A stretch of 64,000 nt of DNA, taken from the NCBI RefSeq assembly GCF_020085105.1, contig NC_058051.1, positions 24,431,455 through 24,495,454 on the forward strand, written 5' to 3'. This document shows, piece by piece, positions 51,901 through 62,431 of this stretch. The DNA comes from Siniperca chuatsi. Its lineage: Eukaryota > Chordata > Actinopteri > Centrarchiformes > Sinipercidae. The first letter of the stretch is position 1. Each line of letters opens with the position of its first letter. The position numbers were made by a program, and so were the translations under genes. Under the pieces are notes generated by a model, which saw only the letters and a list, made by a program, of their open reading frames with translations, was not told where the DNA came from and ran no database searches.

Positions 51901-52762
51901 CTCAATGGGTGAGGGTACACTCGTCACAACACCTCTGTCCAAATCAAAGGCCAGAGAGATGGCTTTCATGGCAACCACCATCTGTGAACCTGGACAACAA
52001 CAGCAGTTAAATAGTCACTAGATTCCAACATAAGACCATTATCAATGCTAAATATAAACGTAACCTAGAACAATCACATTTATTGCTTTTATTTATCAAA
52101 TGTTGCTGCCTACAGAAAAGATACCCGGCCTACCTCTCATCTTGTGCCAGTTGGTCGTATCCATCATGTGCAGCTCTCTGATGAAAGTGGATAAGAATAG
52201 CTTCAGTTTTGATGTAGTTCTCATCGCAAAATCAACTTCACTGCAACACTGACTTTGAAAAGTGTTCACTTCAAACACCGACTTGATGTGTGCTGCTGAA
52301 CTGTCAGGTATCAGAGGAGGACTCTCTTACCCCAGCAGCAGGTAGATGAGCACAGTGATGGAGAGGAAGGTGCCTCGGATGGTAGAGTGGCGGCACAGGA
52401 AGAGGAAGAGGTAGCAGAGAAGGCTGAGAAGGACCACCCAGATCATATGAAGCTCAAAGAACAGGTAGAGAGTGTAGAAACCTCCTGCTACCGTGCCCAG
52501 GTGTTTCACAAAAGAGGGGAGGCCTGACATAGCAAGAAAAAGAAATAAAGCACAGTACAGGTGATGATGACCCAAGCTATATTAAAGGTGAATAACACTG
52601 AGTGGGCACAGGAACAGGACTCTCACCCAACATCCAGAGAAGCCGACACAGCAGGCAGATAACCAGCAGCTGCCATACCTGCTCCAGGCCCTGCTGAGCT
52701 GTAGGCAGCAGGCAGCCATGAGCAAGCTCCTGGAAAAACTTCTGGCGGCTGAACGCTCCCAT
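47730..52762 (-). CDS. porcn: Protein-serine O-palmitoleoyltransferase porcupine
   Basis: Thirteen coding exons in phase: 52627-52762, 52331-52523, 52134-52177, 51808-51989, 51559-51689, 51445-51465, 50865-50990, 50672-50772, 50467-50543, 50293-50356, 50006-50091, 48357-48467 and 47730-47831, giving 457 aa (human isoforms 450-461). Blocks shared with human PORCN include [84 protein letters not shown] and [15 protein letters not shown]. It is an ER multi-pass MBOAT enzyme that palmitoleoylates Wnt on a conserved Ser, needed for Wnt secretion. The catalytic Asn-His pair is kept as N302 (SWNLP) and H337 (SALLHG). Exon 6 is a 21-nt microexon adding KKRRKI, at the site where mammalian isoforms differ. 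The start [10 protein letters not shown] aligns with human MATFSRQEFF. A 5' UTR exon probably ends at the donor near 53580. Confidence 0.97.
48917..48950. repeat. (TTA)n microsatellite in porcn intron
   Basis: Eleven TTA units in the intron between coding exons 11 and 12 of porcn. No LINE tail precedes it on either strand. Confidence 0.9.
49402..49915. mobile_element. Family B TTAA-ended miniature element, copy 2
   Basis: The left end TTAAAGGAATAGTTTGAAAC and the right end AATGTCTAACTATTACTTTAA are inverted copies, and CTTATTTGCTTTTTTGGTGAG pairs with CAGCAAGAAAGCAAACAAG inside. The core has TTAGCATAAAGACTGGAAGC and CTGGCTCTGTCCAAAGGTAA. It is homologous to 21734-22198 and lies in the intron between porcn coding exons 11 and 12. 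About 85 bases (49733-49817) are a degenerate minisatellite based on TTTAGCATACAT. It has no coding capacity. Confidence 0.82.
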
Positions 52763-53499
52763 CACTAGACCAGCAGAAAGCAGAGGGAAGCCAAACACTG
52801 CATTTTTACAGCAACACAAAATGGTATCTGTATTACCAGAGTCAGCATATCTGTGATTATAATGCTATAATGTACAACATACTGAATGTGTACAGCACTT
52901 AAGCACACATATGCAAACTTGCTGGCAAGCATAGACTGCTCACTACATCCCTCACTCACTGTCAACAGACACACATCAGCTCAAACTTCATATCCCAGCA
53001 TGCACAGCACCTCACTACAAATCTGTGCAAATCCTTGCAATAGCTGTCAAGAGTTTCAGTGATGACAATGGAATATATTTATGCTAATTTTTTAGTCTCT
53101 AAATATATAATAGTTCACCTTTTTTGTAACAAATGCATCAAACTAGATCTACTATGGTAATCATGATGTGTCAGAATGAAATCTCAGGATGTGAGAAAGC
53201 ACGAACATACCACAGTAAAACAGTATTCATTATTGGTGTATTGAAGACTTATTTACAGGGCGGTAAGAAGAATAGTAGAGACATGCTATTCTGCAAGGCA
53301 TGCTCTCCGCAATGCAGTCGACCAAGGGGATGAGTTGACTAACAGCTGCCTTCCTACAACAGTTGCACTAACAGCACAGTATGTTCACCGCTGTGCGACT
53401 ACCCACAAAGCAAAGCATCTTAGATTGATGCGGGAAAGCTGGTAAAGATGGCTAACCTTGCTTCACCAAGGATTTACAGTTTTGTTACCAACGTACTTC

Positions 53500-53760
53500 A
53501 GAGCTGTTCCCCAGCCCCCACGTCGGAAACCGCTAACTGGACGCCCCAGGCACGTCAGTTCGTTTTCCCGGGCTAAACTTACCCTTTCAGAGCAGCAGCT
53601 GGAGGTTCCTCCCCGTGTTTCTACCCGTGTTTCTACCCAGCTGCTTTGCCGTCCCTTTACAGTCAGTTAAGCGTGTGTGCCGCCGCTGTGTTTTAAGCGC
53701 ACTCGGTCCAGATGCTGCTTATCTGGATGACTCCCATTGTCACAGCATCAGCACCACTTG
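53500..53760 (-). promoter_or_regulatory. porcn: Probable porcn 5' UTR exon and promoter
   Basis: On the minus strand CTCTGAAAGG is followed by a GTAAGT donor at about 53579. The flanking 53500-53760 is more GC-rich and has more CpG than its surroundings, which fits a CpG promoter. An in-frame acceptor (GGTCTAG) lies 2 bases before the start codon at 52762. Further copies of a CAATCA-type motif (CCAATCA) occur at about 53827-53875. Confidence 0.45.
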
Positions 53761-53879
53761 CCTGTCATCTATGCAGCCGGGCGGAGACATAGCGACCAAT
53801 CTGCTGCTTAGGTTCGGGCACGTCAGCCAATCATGGCTGTCGTTGGCTTAAAGTGACGGCCAAAGCAGCCAATCAGAAT

Positions 53880-56430
53880 CATCACCACCATTACTGGTAC
53901 GTTCTGACCAATAGGATGTGTACAGCGTGCAGATGGAATCAGACGGGAGACGGTCAACGCTCATCTGGCTCGGAGATGTGGTACAAGGGGTTTATGGAGG
54001 GATGCACTGTGGGTATGACTAATAAAATCAATAAACACTTAACCTACTTTTTCTGTGGGGAAAAAGCTTTAGTCACGAATCCACATTTAAGAACAGAAAC
54101 CTATTTATATTTATGTCTCAGTGATATTGAGATTTATAAAATATGTCCTCAGCATGAAATGTAGAGCTGCAGAAAAATCTAAACAGTAGACAAAAGCAAA
54201 TAGTGTTCCTTAGCAATGTGACTGTTATATGTATTTTTACTGGAGGTATGTTTTTAAAAAAAAATCAGTTAAAACCAGTTCTGTGTTTAGTGGGCTTGTT
54301 AAACTGCTAAACTGTAATTGTATGTAATGCAAGCAATAAGTCCTTTCATAAAGGTTTGCATGTTGTAACAAATGGCTTTATTAATGGTTAAAAACAGTAT
54401 CACAACCAAATTAACACTAATCCTCCTCATTAATAAAGCTTAACGGGTCTTTAAATAATTAATCAATTCTGCAGATATAAATGTTAACAAAGTAATTGAT
54501 CAAGGGTCCTGAGTTTCCCGCTTTCTAATAAGCCAACAGGTTTGCAGTTATAAGTGTTTGTAAGTCATTAATAGTGTAAAGGGCCAAATGTTCTAATAAA
54601 CCATTAATTCTGCAGTGTAACTAAGTCTATTTTGCAACAAACCATCAAGTCTGCAGTTATAAATGTTGATACAATATTTTGGTCCAGATACATTAGTAAA
54701 TAAAGCCACAATTTATAAACAGTTTATAAAGGATATCTTATTAGAAAGCGGTACTGTTGCTAAAAAAAAAAAAAGCACTAACATATTTCTTAACTTTACT
54801 CTAAAATAATCATTTATTCGGTGCAACCAAATAAACCTTTTACTAAACAGATAGGTTGTACCACTACAGCCTCATTTTGTTTTACTTCTACACTATGTTG
54901 TAGTAGTTAAAGTAAAAGTACCCTTTGGGAACCACAAGCAGATATAGTGACAAAAAGGCCCAACGAATGAAGGCGTGAAGGCACCTTATTGTTATTGTAC
55001 TGTGGGCTTTTTTCTGCAATGGGATTGTATGCAGCTCACAGAGCAAGCTGGCCATTTTAATGCAGTATGACACTCTGATAAGAGGTCAGTCCAAGACAAC
55101 CAGGCAGACAGTTTTAGGTCAGTTTAACAATCCCTCTAGTGCCACCATCAGGACAAATCCGAAGACACTTTTTGGCCACAGAAACATTACCCTCCAAAAA
55201 TTCCGTAGGTCAAAAAAAGTCCAGCAAATCATCATTATATTTCCACATATATTGCTTTGTACAGACTATATTTCAGTTTAGACACATATCAGTTTATTTC
55301 TTTCACCTCTTGTTAATGTGTTCAAGTTAGAATCAGCCTGATCTGGACACAATGTAGTTTGGATGCACTTAGTTAGATCTCCAAATGCAATGCAATAAAC
55401 CAATTTTATGTGTCCTTAACGCCAGTGCATCTATTTTAACTAACAGCATATCATTTGGAATTTCATTTGGTTTGAATGGAAAGTGTTGCGAGGCCCAAAT
55501 GCTGTGACAGTGGCCAATGAATGAGGCAAATAAAACATTATGGAAACATTTATTGTTAACATTGTCATCCATTGAATGTGGTGACTGAAAGTGATATGAA
55601 GTTCATTAAATACACAAAAACAAGATTACCAGCAAGCTAATATGTTGACAACTGTTTATAAACCTGTAGCTTCAGAGTCAGTGAGTGAGTTGCATCCAAA
55701 GATGCACACAGTAATGTGAATATAATGCAATATGTTTGACTTGTCTCCCTTCACAGAGTCTCGGGGGTCAGTGTCAGCAGCGGCCCTGCAGCAGGTAGGG
55801 AACTAGTGTCTTGCTAACTTACTGTGTAGCGGGTTAGGTGCTTGCGATTATGGGAAAAAAAAGTCTCTGAAAGGTAGTTTCCTCTCTCAATACACCACCC
55901 TTCTTTCTGCCACCAATTAAACAATAAACATATTTATATAATATAAAACAACAAACACAATTCCCGGTCGCTGAGGTAGATGGGAAAACCAAATTCATTG
56001 AAAATTCTTTTCAGATATGATGCTAGAAATTGATATTCATGATATCATTTATACAATGTGTATTTGCTTCCAGATTAAACTAGACTAGAAAAGACTGATT
56101 ACCCCACAAACTGCTAAGTACAGAATATAGCCTGCATATTCTTACAGATCCTTCTAACTTAGAGAACAGTATTATTTACCCAACAACAGTGGAAAAAGTG
56201 TGCAGCAATACATTCACAGTATACATTTATCATAGGAACACTAAACAAAACGTGACCTCTTCTTGCCATACAGACGGCAAACATATTGGCAGGAGAATGA
56301 GCCCAAATGAATTTATGTTTTACCTGTAGTGTCTACTAAACACACTAATGTGTTTGACGAAATGTCATATTAGCTTTATGCTTTAGTCTTGGAAGTGAAA
56401 TGTTAAACCTTAAGGCTGAGGCAAACAGGA
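53880..56430. other. Region between porcn promoter and the THAP gene
   Basis: Mostly AT-rich non-coding sequence. The block at about 54355-54760 contains several degenerate copies of a motif like AATTCTGCAGTTATAAATGTT. An isolated exon-like segment sits at 55757-55794. The 3' UTR of the THAP gene probably extends into the right part. Otherwise nothing was recognised. Confidence 0.45.
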
Positions 56431-56433
56431 CGG

Positions 56434-56800
56434 TTAAAGGGACAGTTCACCCCAAAATCCTCTTACCTGTAGTACTATTTAGAGCAGTTTCATGTAGGAG
56501 CTGTTTTCTTTCTACCGGCAGTTCCTACATGAAACTGCTCACAACAAATATGTGGATCATCTTGAATAACCAGGTCATGATTTCTGGAAAGAGACATTGC
56601 TGTTGAGTTTTTCAAATGTATTTTTTGGCGCTTTGAGCACCACAAGCCGAGTGCCGTATAGTCCCATTATATTCAAAAAATGCAGACATCTGTATGGCTG
56701 ATATCTCCAAAACCTGGCAACTCACACCGAAACAGTCTAGATGGATAAATCTAAGAGGAAAAATATGTATTTTTGATTTTGGGGTGAACTGTCCCTTGAA
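56434..56800. mobile_element. TTAA-ended foldback element, family A copy 2
   Basis: Begins TTAAAGGGACAGTTCACC and ends GGTGAACTGTCCCTTGAA (the last TTAA mutated). The hairpin GTTTCATGTAGGAGCT and AGTTCCTACATGAAAC is at about 56487-56535. The right arm is complete; of the left arm only the outermost 55 or so bases remain. It starts 54 bases below the stop codon of the THAP gene, so it probably lies in that gene's 3' UTR. Confidence 0.85.
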
Positions 56801-56853
56801 GTTGTAGTGAAAGAAAGCACAGGGCTCATTCAGTGTTAAAAAGTGATACATTT

Positions 56854-59800
56854 TCAGAGCACAATCTCCAGGTCATAAGCAGTTTTTTCCTTTTTGTCGC
56901 ACTTAACGCTTTGCTCATCTGGAGAAATCAGCGGCAGCTTGCATTGTTGCCCCTTCACAATATTCTTCCTTTTCTTACTTTCTCTTGGTTTGCTTAAAAT
57001 ATATTCATAATTTCTTTTAACCTCAAGTAATGCTGAGGTGAGGTACTGTGGTGAAAAGATCTTCAGAGAGGATGGGAGTTCTGGATGTTGGGGGAGATCA
57101 GGCTGAACGAAGGCTGAAGGGTAGTTGGGGTGGGGTGGCTGAAGCTGAGACGAGGTACCTGGGTTCCTTGAGTAACTGGGTACTGGCGAGGGTGGACGTG
57201 GCACAGAGGAAGGTTTTAGTAACACCGGAACAGGGATTTGTGATAAGATTCTTGTGTGTAATGCTGGAGGTGGGGTCTTGGATAAAGGTCCAGGTTTTGG
57301 GGGTAAAGGCAAAATAGTCTGCGCAGTAGTTGTCAGCAAAGGTGTTACAGTCATGGTGCTCTGAGCATTGTCATCTAGGTCTGCAGTCAAGCTTGACTCA
57401 GGCATTTCCAGCAGACCGTTTTCTGGCATCAAATTACTGCCTAAATTTTGTGGCTCAATGATGGAGGAATCCTGTTCAGACTCGGTCATAGACTCAGCCT
57501 GTGGCAGGAATAAAACGTGGTTATGACGTCGACAGAAGAGTATGCCACACTTGGGGCACTTCCTGCCGTCTTTGACATGCAGCAGTTTATGACGCTTGAG
57601 GTTATGACTAGTGGTGAAAGATCGGTCACACATGTTGCACAGAAAGGAAGGCTCATGAACACGCTGGTGCTCAGTGAAATCTGCTTGTCTTGTGAAGAGC
57701 TGTCCACAGATTTCACAGATAAAAGACCTTTCTTCTTCATGCAGCTGTTTGTGTTTTACAAGCTGTGATACATTGGTGAAGTTGTGATTGCGCAGCTCAA
57801 ACTGTGACCTACCTGCTGGTGCAAATACAGGTTTTAGGAGCACAAAAGGAATCCTTTTTTCTAGTTTTGGGCTGCCTACTGGTGCTTTAAATGATGGTGA
57901 TGCCTTGTTTGGGCTGGATGTTATTTGTGATTTGACTGTTTTGGTTTCAGCTTCTTTAATCAATGTTTCTCCTTCCTAGGAAACACACACACAGAGAAGA
58001 GATCCCCTCCAAATGAACATTTATGCTTTCTAAACACAATAATAACACAAAATAAAATATACTGATTTCATGTTTTCTAAAAGCAAAAAATAAATGTAGA
58101 AAAATAACAAGTAGTGGCTGCTACCTTTGGCACTGATGAAGTTGATGGTGTCTGTGTTTCTTCCATCAAAACCGAGGACTGGAGGTCCACAGGAGAATCA
58201 ACTCTAGGTGGAGTTGTTTTTTCTCCCGTTTTCGCATTGGCTGTACGGCGCCGCCTTTTTCTACGACCGTAAAACCTTTGAAAAAATTTGTGAAAACGAA
58301 CTGATCTGAATACAAGGCAAGTCTGTAAGAATGCACTAAAAAGTTGAAGCAGTTAGCTACTGCACAATTATCCATAAACAGTTAAGTTTATTGACCAAAT
58401 GTTTACAATATCACTAATGTAATGTAAAGACATATGCACAGCTTGTAAACAGTAACAGTGTTTACTTGCTTTATATGGCAGAGAACCTCATACTGTAGTG
58501 TAGTGGCCAGATGTACAGTATTTATGTAAATGACTGAGAATCCTAGTATTTCTACCTGACATGACATGTTGTCTCCAGGCATGTGCAAGACATCAAGTAC
58601 CATGAAAACAGGAATGCAACTAACGAAGTGCTTGATTTGGCCGACTAACAGTTCAAACCCCCAAAATATTCAGTTTACTATCATAAATGAAGAAAAGCAG
58701 CAAATTCTCTCATTTGAGAAGCGGAATCTCGATTTTGCTTAAAAAAAATGACTTTAATGATGAATTGATGATCAAAATAGTTAATTGTCTGTTTCAGTTC
58801 TACACAAAAACCTTGAATTTGTGTCTTGAATTCAAATGACCATCCCAGCCAAAAAGACAAGGAGTCAGCCTTAAAGGAATAATTGACCTCAAAATCAAAA
58901 ATATATATTTTTCCTCTCACCTGTAGTGCTATTTATCCATCTACATTGTTTTGGTGTGAGTTGCCAAGTTTTGGAGATATTGGCCGTAGAGTTGTCTGCA
59001 TTTTTGAATATAATGGGACTCAAAGCGCCAAAAAAATAAATCTGAAAAACTCAACAGCAACGCCTCTTTCCAGAAATCATGACCCGGTTACTTAAGATAA
59101 TCCACGCACCTTGTTGTGAGCAGTTTCATGTAGGAACTATCGGTAGAAAGAAAATAGCTCCTACATGAAACTGCTCACAACAAATCTGTGGATCATCTTG
59201 AGTAACTGGGCCATGATTTCTGGAAAGAGATATTGCTGTTGAGTTTTTCAAATATATTTGTTTGCCGCTTTGAGCACCACAAGCAGAGTGCCATATAGTC
59301 CCATTATATTCAAAAAAATGCAGACATCTCTACAGCCGATATCTCCAAAACTTGGCAACTCACACCGAAACAATCTAGATGGATAATTAGCACTACAGGT
59401 AAAAGTATGTAAAAATATGTATTTTTTGATTTTGGGGTGAATTATCCCTTTAAGGCTGACTCCTTGTCTTTTTGGCTGGGGAGGTCATTTTTTTGCGGTA
59501 TACTGTCCCTTTAAGTAATAACACATATGGTAATTACCGTTGAGTACATTTTAATATGAAATTATATGCGTAATTTAAGATTTTGTTTTGTTGTTGCTGG
59601 TTTGATATCAGCACACTTTTAGCCCCAGTTTGTGGCTCTCCTGTATCACACGAGGCACAAACTCGGGAACTACATACAATAACAATTTACAGTATGTCCA
59701 CCCAGATGATGTATTAACTCACTAACTTAGCTAGAGCTATCTAGCTAACAACATTCATTTAAATTCCTTACCATTTCACTTTCTTCTTGTGGCTCGGGCT

Positions 59801-60194
59801 CTGTTTAGTGCATGGAAACACAGAAGGCACAAAGTCGGGACTGTCGTGGTCCATGGAAGCTTCCCCTATAAAACAAAAAAGTTTAGTTTTTCACAGTGAC
59901 ACCTCACCTTGCAAAAAATCTATTTACCTTAACCAATGACTCAGCTAGATTTTATAGCAGTTAGTGAAATTAAAGCGTGGTGATATTAACGTTACCTGAT
60001 ATAAAATGAGCGCCACAAACACGGGCATTCCCTTTTAGTTCTTCGGTGCTGCCGTTCACTTGTTGGATCGCTTGTAGCCATAACCGTCTACGGTTGGCCT
60101 GAAACGGTCGATATCCAGACGGTATTCTGTAAAGTTTGAGCTTGCTGGTTGACGAGTGTCGATTTTTACAGCCAGACACGCAACAGGCCGACAT
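56854..60194 (-). CDS. THAP domain and C2H2 zinc-finger protein
   Basis: Four coding exons in phase: 59996-60194, 59772-59865, 58125-58275 and 56854-57975, giving 521 aa. Residues 1-85 form a THAP (C2CH) DNA-binding domain: C5-x3-C9, W39, C60-x2-H63 (RVCGAHF) and Pro80 in DFVPSVF, equivalent to the AVPTIF box. A basic stretch GRRKRRRR (101-108) may be a nuclear signal. Fingers follow: a finger-like segment without cysteines (FELRNHNFTNVSQLVKHKQLH), two full C2H2 fingers (C235, C238, H251, H255; C261, C264, H277, H281) and a CPKC half-finger at 288-291. The rest is Pro/Ser-rich with a basic patch near the C-terminus. It is probably a nuclear sequence-specific DNA-binding protein. I do not recognise a named orthologue. 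The start is the first ATG and gives the usual THAP beginning. Confidence 0.83.
58834..59490. mobile_element. Long palindromic foldback element, family A copy 3 (both arms kept)
   Basis: Two inverted arms (about 58834-59138 and 59157-59490) flank a loop of about 18 bases. Both arms contain the same landmarks in opposite order: CTACATGAAACTGCTCACAA, the CATGATTTCTGGAAAGAGA type segment, GAGTTTTTCA, CCATTATATTCAAAA, TGCAGACATCTC and TTGGCAACTCACACC. The left arm lacks about 24 bases present in the right. TTAA ends occur at 58871 and 59450, but the inverted repeat continues beyond them on both sides. It lies in the THAP gene's intron between coding exons 2 and 3. No coding sequence. Confidence 0.88.
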
Positions 60195-60950
60195 TTTACT
60201 TTAAAACAGTTTGGAGTTGTCGTGTTTAGCTTCGGTTAAGGAAGTTAACGGCAGTAACATATTTCAACTTCCGTTGCCAAGACGCGCGCGCATCCTCGTT
60301 AAGCTAGGTTTGTGAATACGTAGGACGGTTTGCTTTAACGGTTGATGTTAAATAACCGCAAACAACGATACATAACAGTATATCTATTGTATTTTACTTT
60401 TCAGGTAAAAACGTCGGTCTTGGCAGACTGTTGTTGGGTGTTCATCATGCACAACAAATGTGTAGAGGTGAGTTTTGTTTTGCCTGTGTGTCTCTCTCTA
60501 GTTGGCACAGTGACCACCACCAGACAGTGCACTGAGGACCCCTGCTGGCCGGTGTTACACAGAATTCTGTGATCTATTAGATTCAATGACCTGAATAACT
60601 GCAACTGTTTTATCACACTTTATCAAAGACAGAAAATAGTCTACTCCACAGGTACAGAAAGGGTCATACATTTTGATAGCTGTGATTTGGTTGTACCGCA
60701 ATTTGTGACCCTTCAAAAAGACCAAAGTTAGTTGTTACACTATCAGAATTTGTGACCCTGTCTATGGAGTCCATTTTTTCTTTACAGTTATGAAAATGTG
60801 TGACCCAATCTATTACAAATAGCCTACTATGATGATACCACTTTTGGTAACATCTATCAAAATACAGAATGTGATAAATGTATGATTTGAACATTTGCAG
60901 GTGCAATATAGCTGAAATCCCTTACCAGGGTCACAGAATAATTAAGGTTA
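60195..60950. other. THAP gene promoter and upstream flank
   Basis: The 100 bases upstream of the THAP start codon contain several CpGs (GACGCGCGCGCATCC at about 60281), which fits a CpG promoter. Further out there is no recognised gene. Between about 60687 and 60805 three copies of a motif like AATTTGTGACCC occur at about 60-bp spacing. Confidence 0.45.
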
Positions 60951-61190
60951 AGGTTACTTTATTGTTTCCCATAGGAGAAAATTGTCTTGGATTAAGGGAA
61001 TTGCTGCATCAAAACCAAACATCACAATAAAAACTCACTAAATAAGAACACATGTGCAATTAGCCTGAGATAAAACAACCAAGAAAATTTGTCACAAAGC
61101 CATTCACTCTGTTCAAAATTACAAAAATTTGAAGGCATACATCTCATGAATTACAAGCAAACAAACACATCTCACTTTACATGGGCACAC
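60947..61190 (-). mobile_element. Probable 3' tail of a second LINE family
   Basis: TTACTTTATTGTTTCCCATAGGAGAAAATTG resembles the reverse complement of LINE 3' ends with the form CAATTTCCCC...AATAAAGTAA. No coding part is recognisable and the inner boundary is approximate. Confidence 0.4.
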
Positions 61191-61295
61191 AATGGGTGAA
61201 AACCTGCAGTTATCTGAGAGCCTCCCTATTCTTTGGTCTATCCTCCAAGAGTTGCCCATTAATATGTTTAACTGACAGAGGGATAAATTAATGTT

Positions 61296-62175
61296 CAAAA
61301 AGCAAATGAGGTAATTATTATTGGCCCTGGCACAGTTAATGCTTATACTTCAAAACATCTGGGCTCTCTGTCCCAAATTGTAGCTCAAAACTGCAAACAT
61401 CTTGGTGTCATCTTTGATAACAACCTCAGCTTGAACATACATGTTAACACAGTTGTCTAGTCTTGTTTTCTGCAGCTCAGGAGACTCTCCAAGATCAGTT
61501 CAATTTTAATCAGTAGTCATACAAGCTTTTCTTTTACTCTCATTTGGACTGTTGTAACTCTCTCTACACGTGAGTCAGCAGACTTTACATAAATTACAGC
61601 TTGTCCGAAATGCAGCAGCCAGACTCCTCACCAAAACCAAAAAAAGAGAGCACATTACTCCTATTTTAGCTTCTCTTCATGGGCTCCCAGTAAATTTTAG
61701 AATTGATTTTATTGATAACTTTTAAGGGCCGCTCTGGACTCGCACTCAAGTACATCTCACATCTTCTGACACCATACGTGCCCGGCCGCACGTTAGGGCC
61801 CCCACTCTCTGGAACGACCTCCTGGAGGAGATCAGACTGGCGAGCTCCATATCCTCTTTTAAATCCCTCTTAAAAACATATTTTTGCTTTCACAGGGTTT
61901 GTGGTCTGAATTCACTTTTATCTGTTAAGTCACTTCTTAAAACCTACTTTTATACAAAGGCATTCTCTTAACTCTTATTTTATTGCTTGATCATTTTAAT
62001 TATTTGATATTGTTTTATTTTGCTTATTTTACTCTTCCTCATATGTAGCTCCTTTTGCTCAATGTTGTATAACTTTTAAACAGTTTTTAAGAGTTTGTTT
62101 TTTGTCCTGTAAAGCACTTTGTAGCTTTGTTTTGAAAAGTGCTATATAAATAAAGTTTATTATTATTATTATTAA
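61296..62175 (+). mobile_element. Rex1-like LINE, 3' end only, decayed
   Basis: The plus strand retains the C-terminal part of a Rex1/L2-type reverse transcriptase in broken frames: VIIIGPGTVNA, CKHLGVIFDNNLSLN and, further on, DNA that would encode the family's conserved LHWLPV and FRIDFK motifs, followed by LKTYFF-like endings. It ends with AAAGTGCTATATAAATAAAG and (TTA)n. Several stops and frameshifts interrupt it. Only the last 0.9 kb of the element is present, so this was a 5'-truncated insertion that has since decayed. Confidence 0.8.
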
Positions 62176-62372
62176 ACTACACTTCACTGTGATTGATTAT
62201 AAGTGGGATGCAGGGCAATAATGACAAAAAGTAAACAAACATGCTTTTATGTGACAATTTGTAGACTAAAATTGTTTTGTAAGACATCAGAACACATGCC
62301 CCACTTTAAACTATAATTTACATTCTCTCAGAAGTAGTTTAATACAATATTTTCAGTTAAAATAGAAAAATA

Positions 62373-62374
<2 letters not shown>

Positions 62375-62430
<56 letters not shown>
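62375..62430. repeat. (GT)n microsatellite, 56 bp
   Basis: A perfect GT tract of 28 units in intergenic sequence. The open frame reported across it starts in the repeat. Confidence 0.95.
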
Positions 62431-62431
<1 letters not shown>

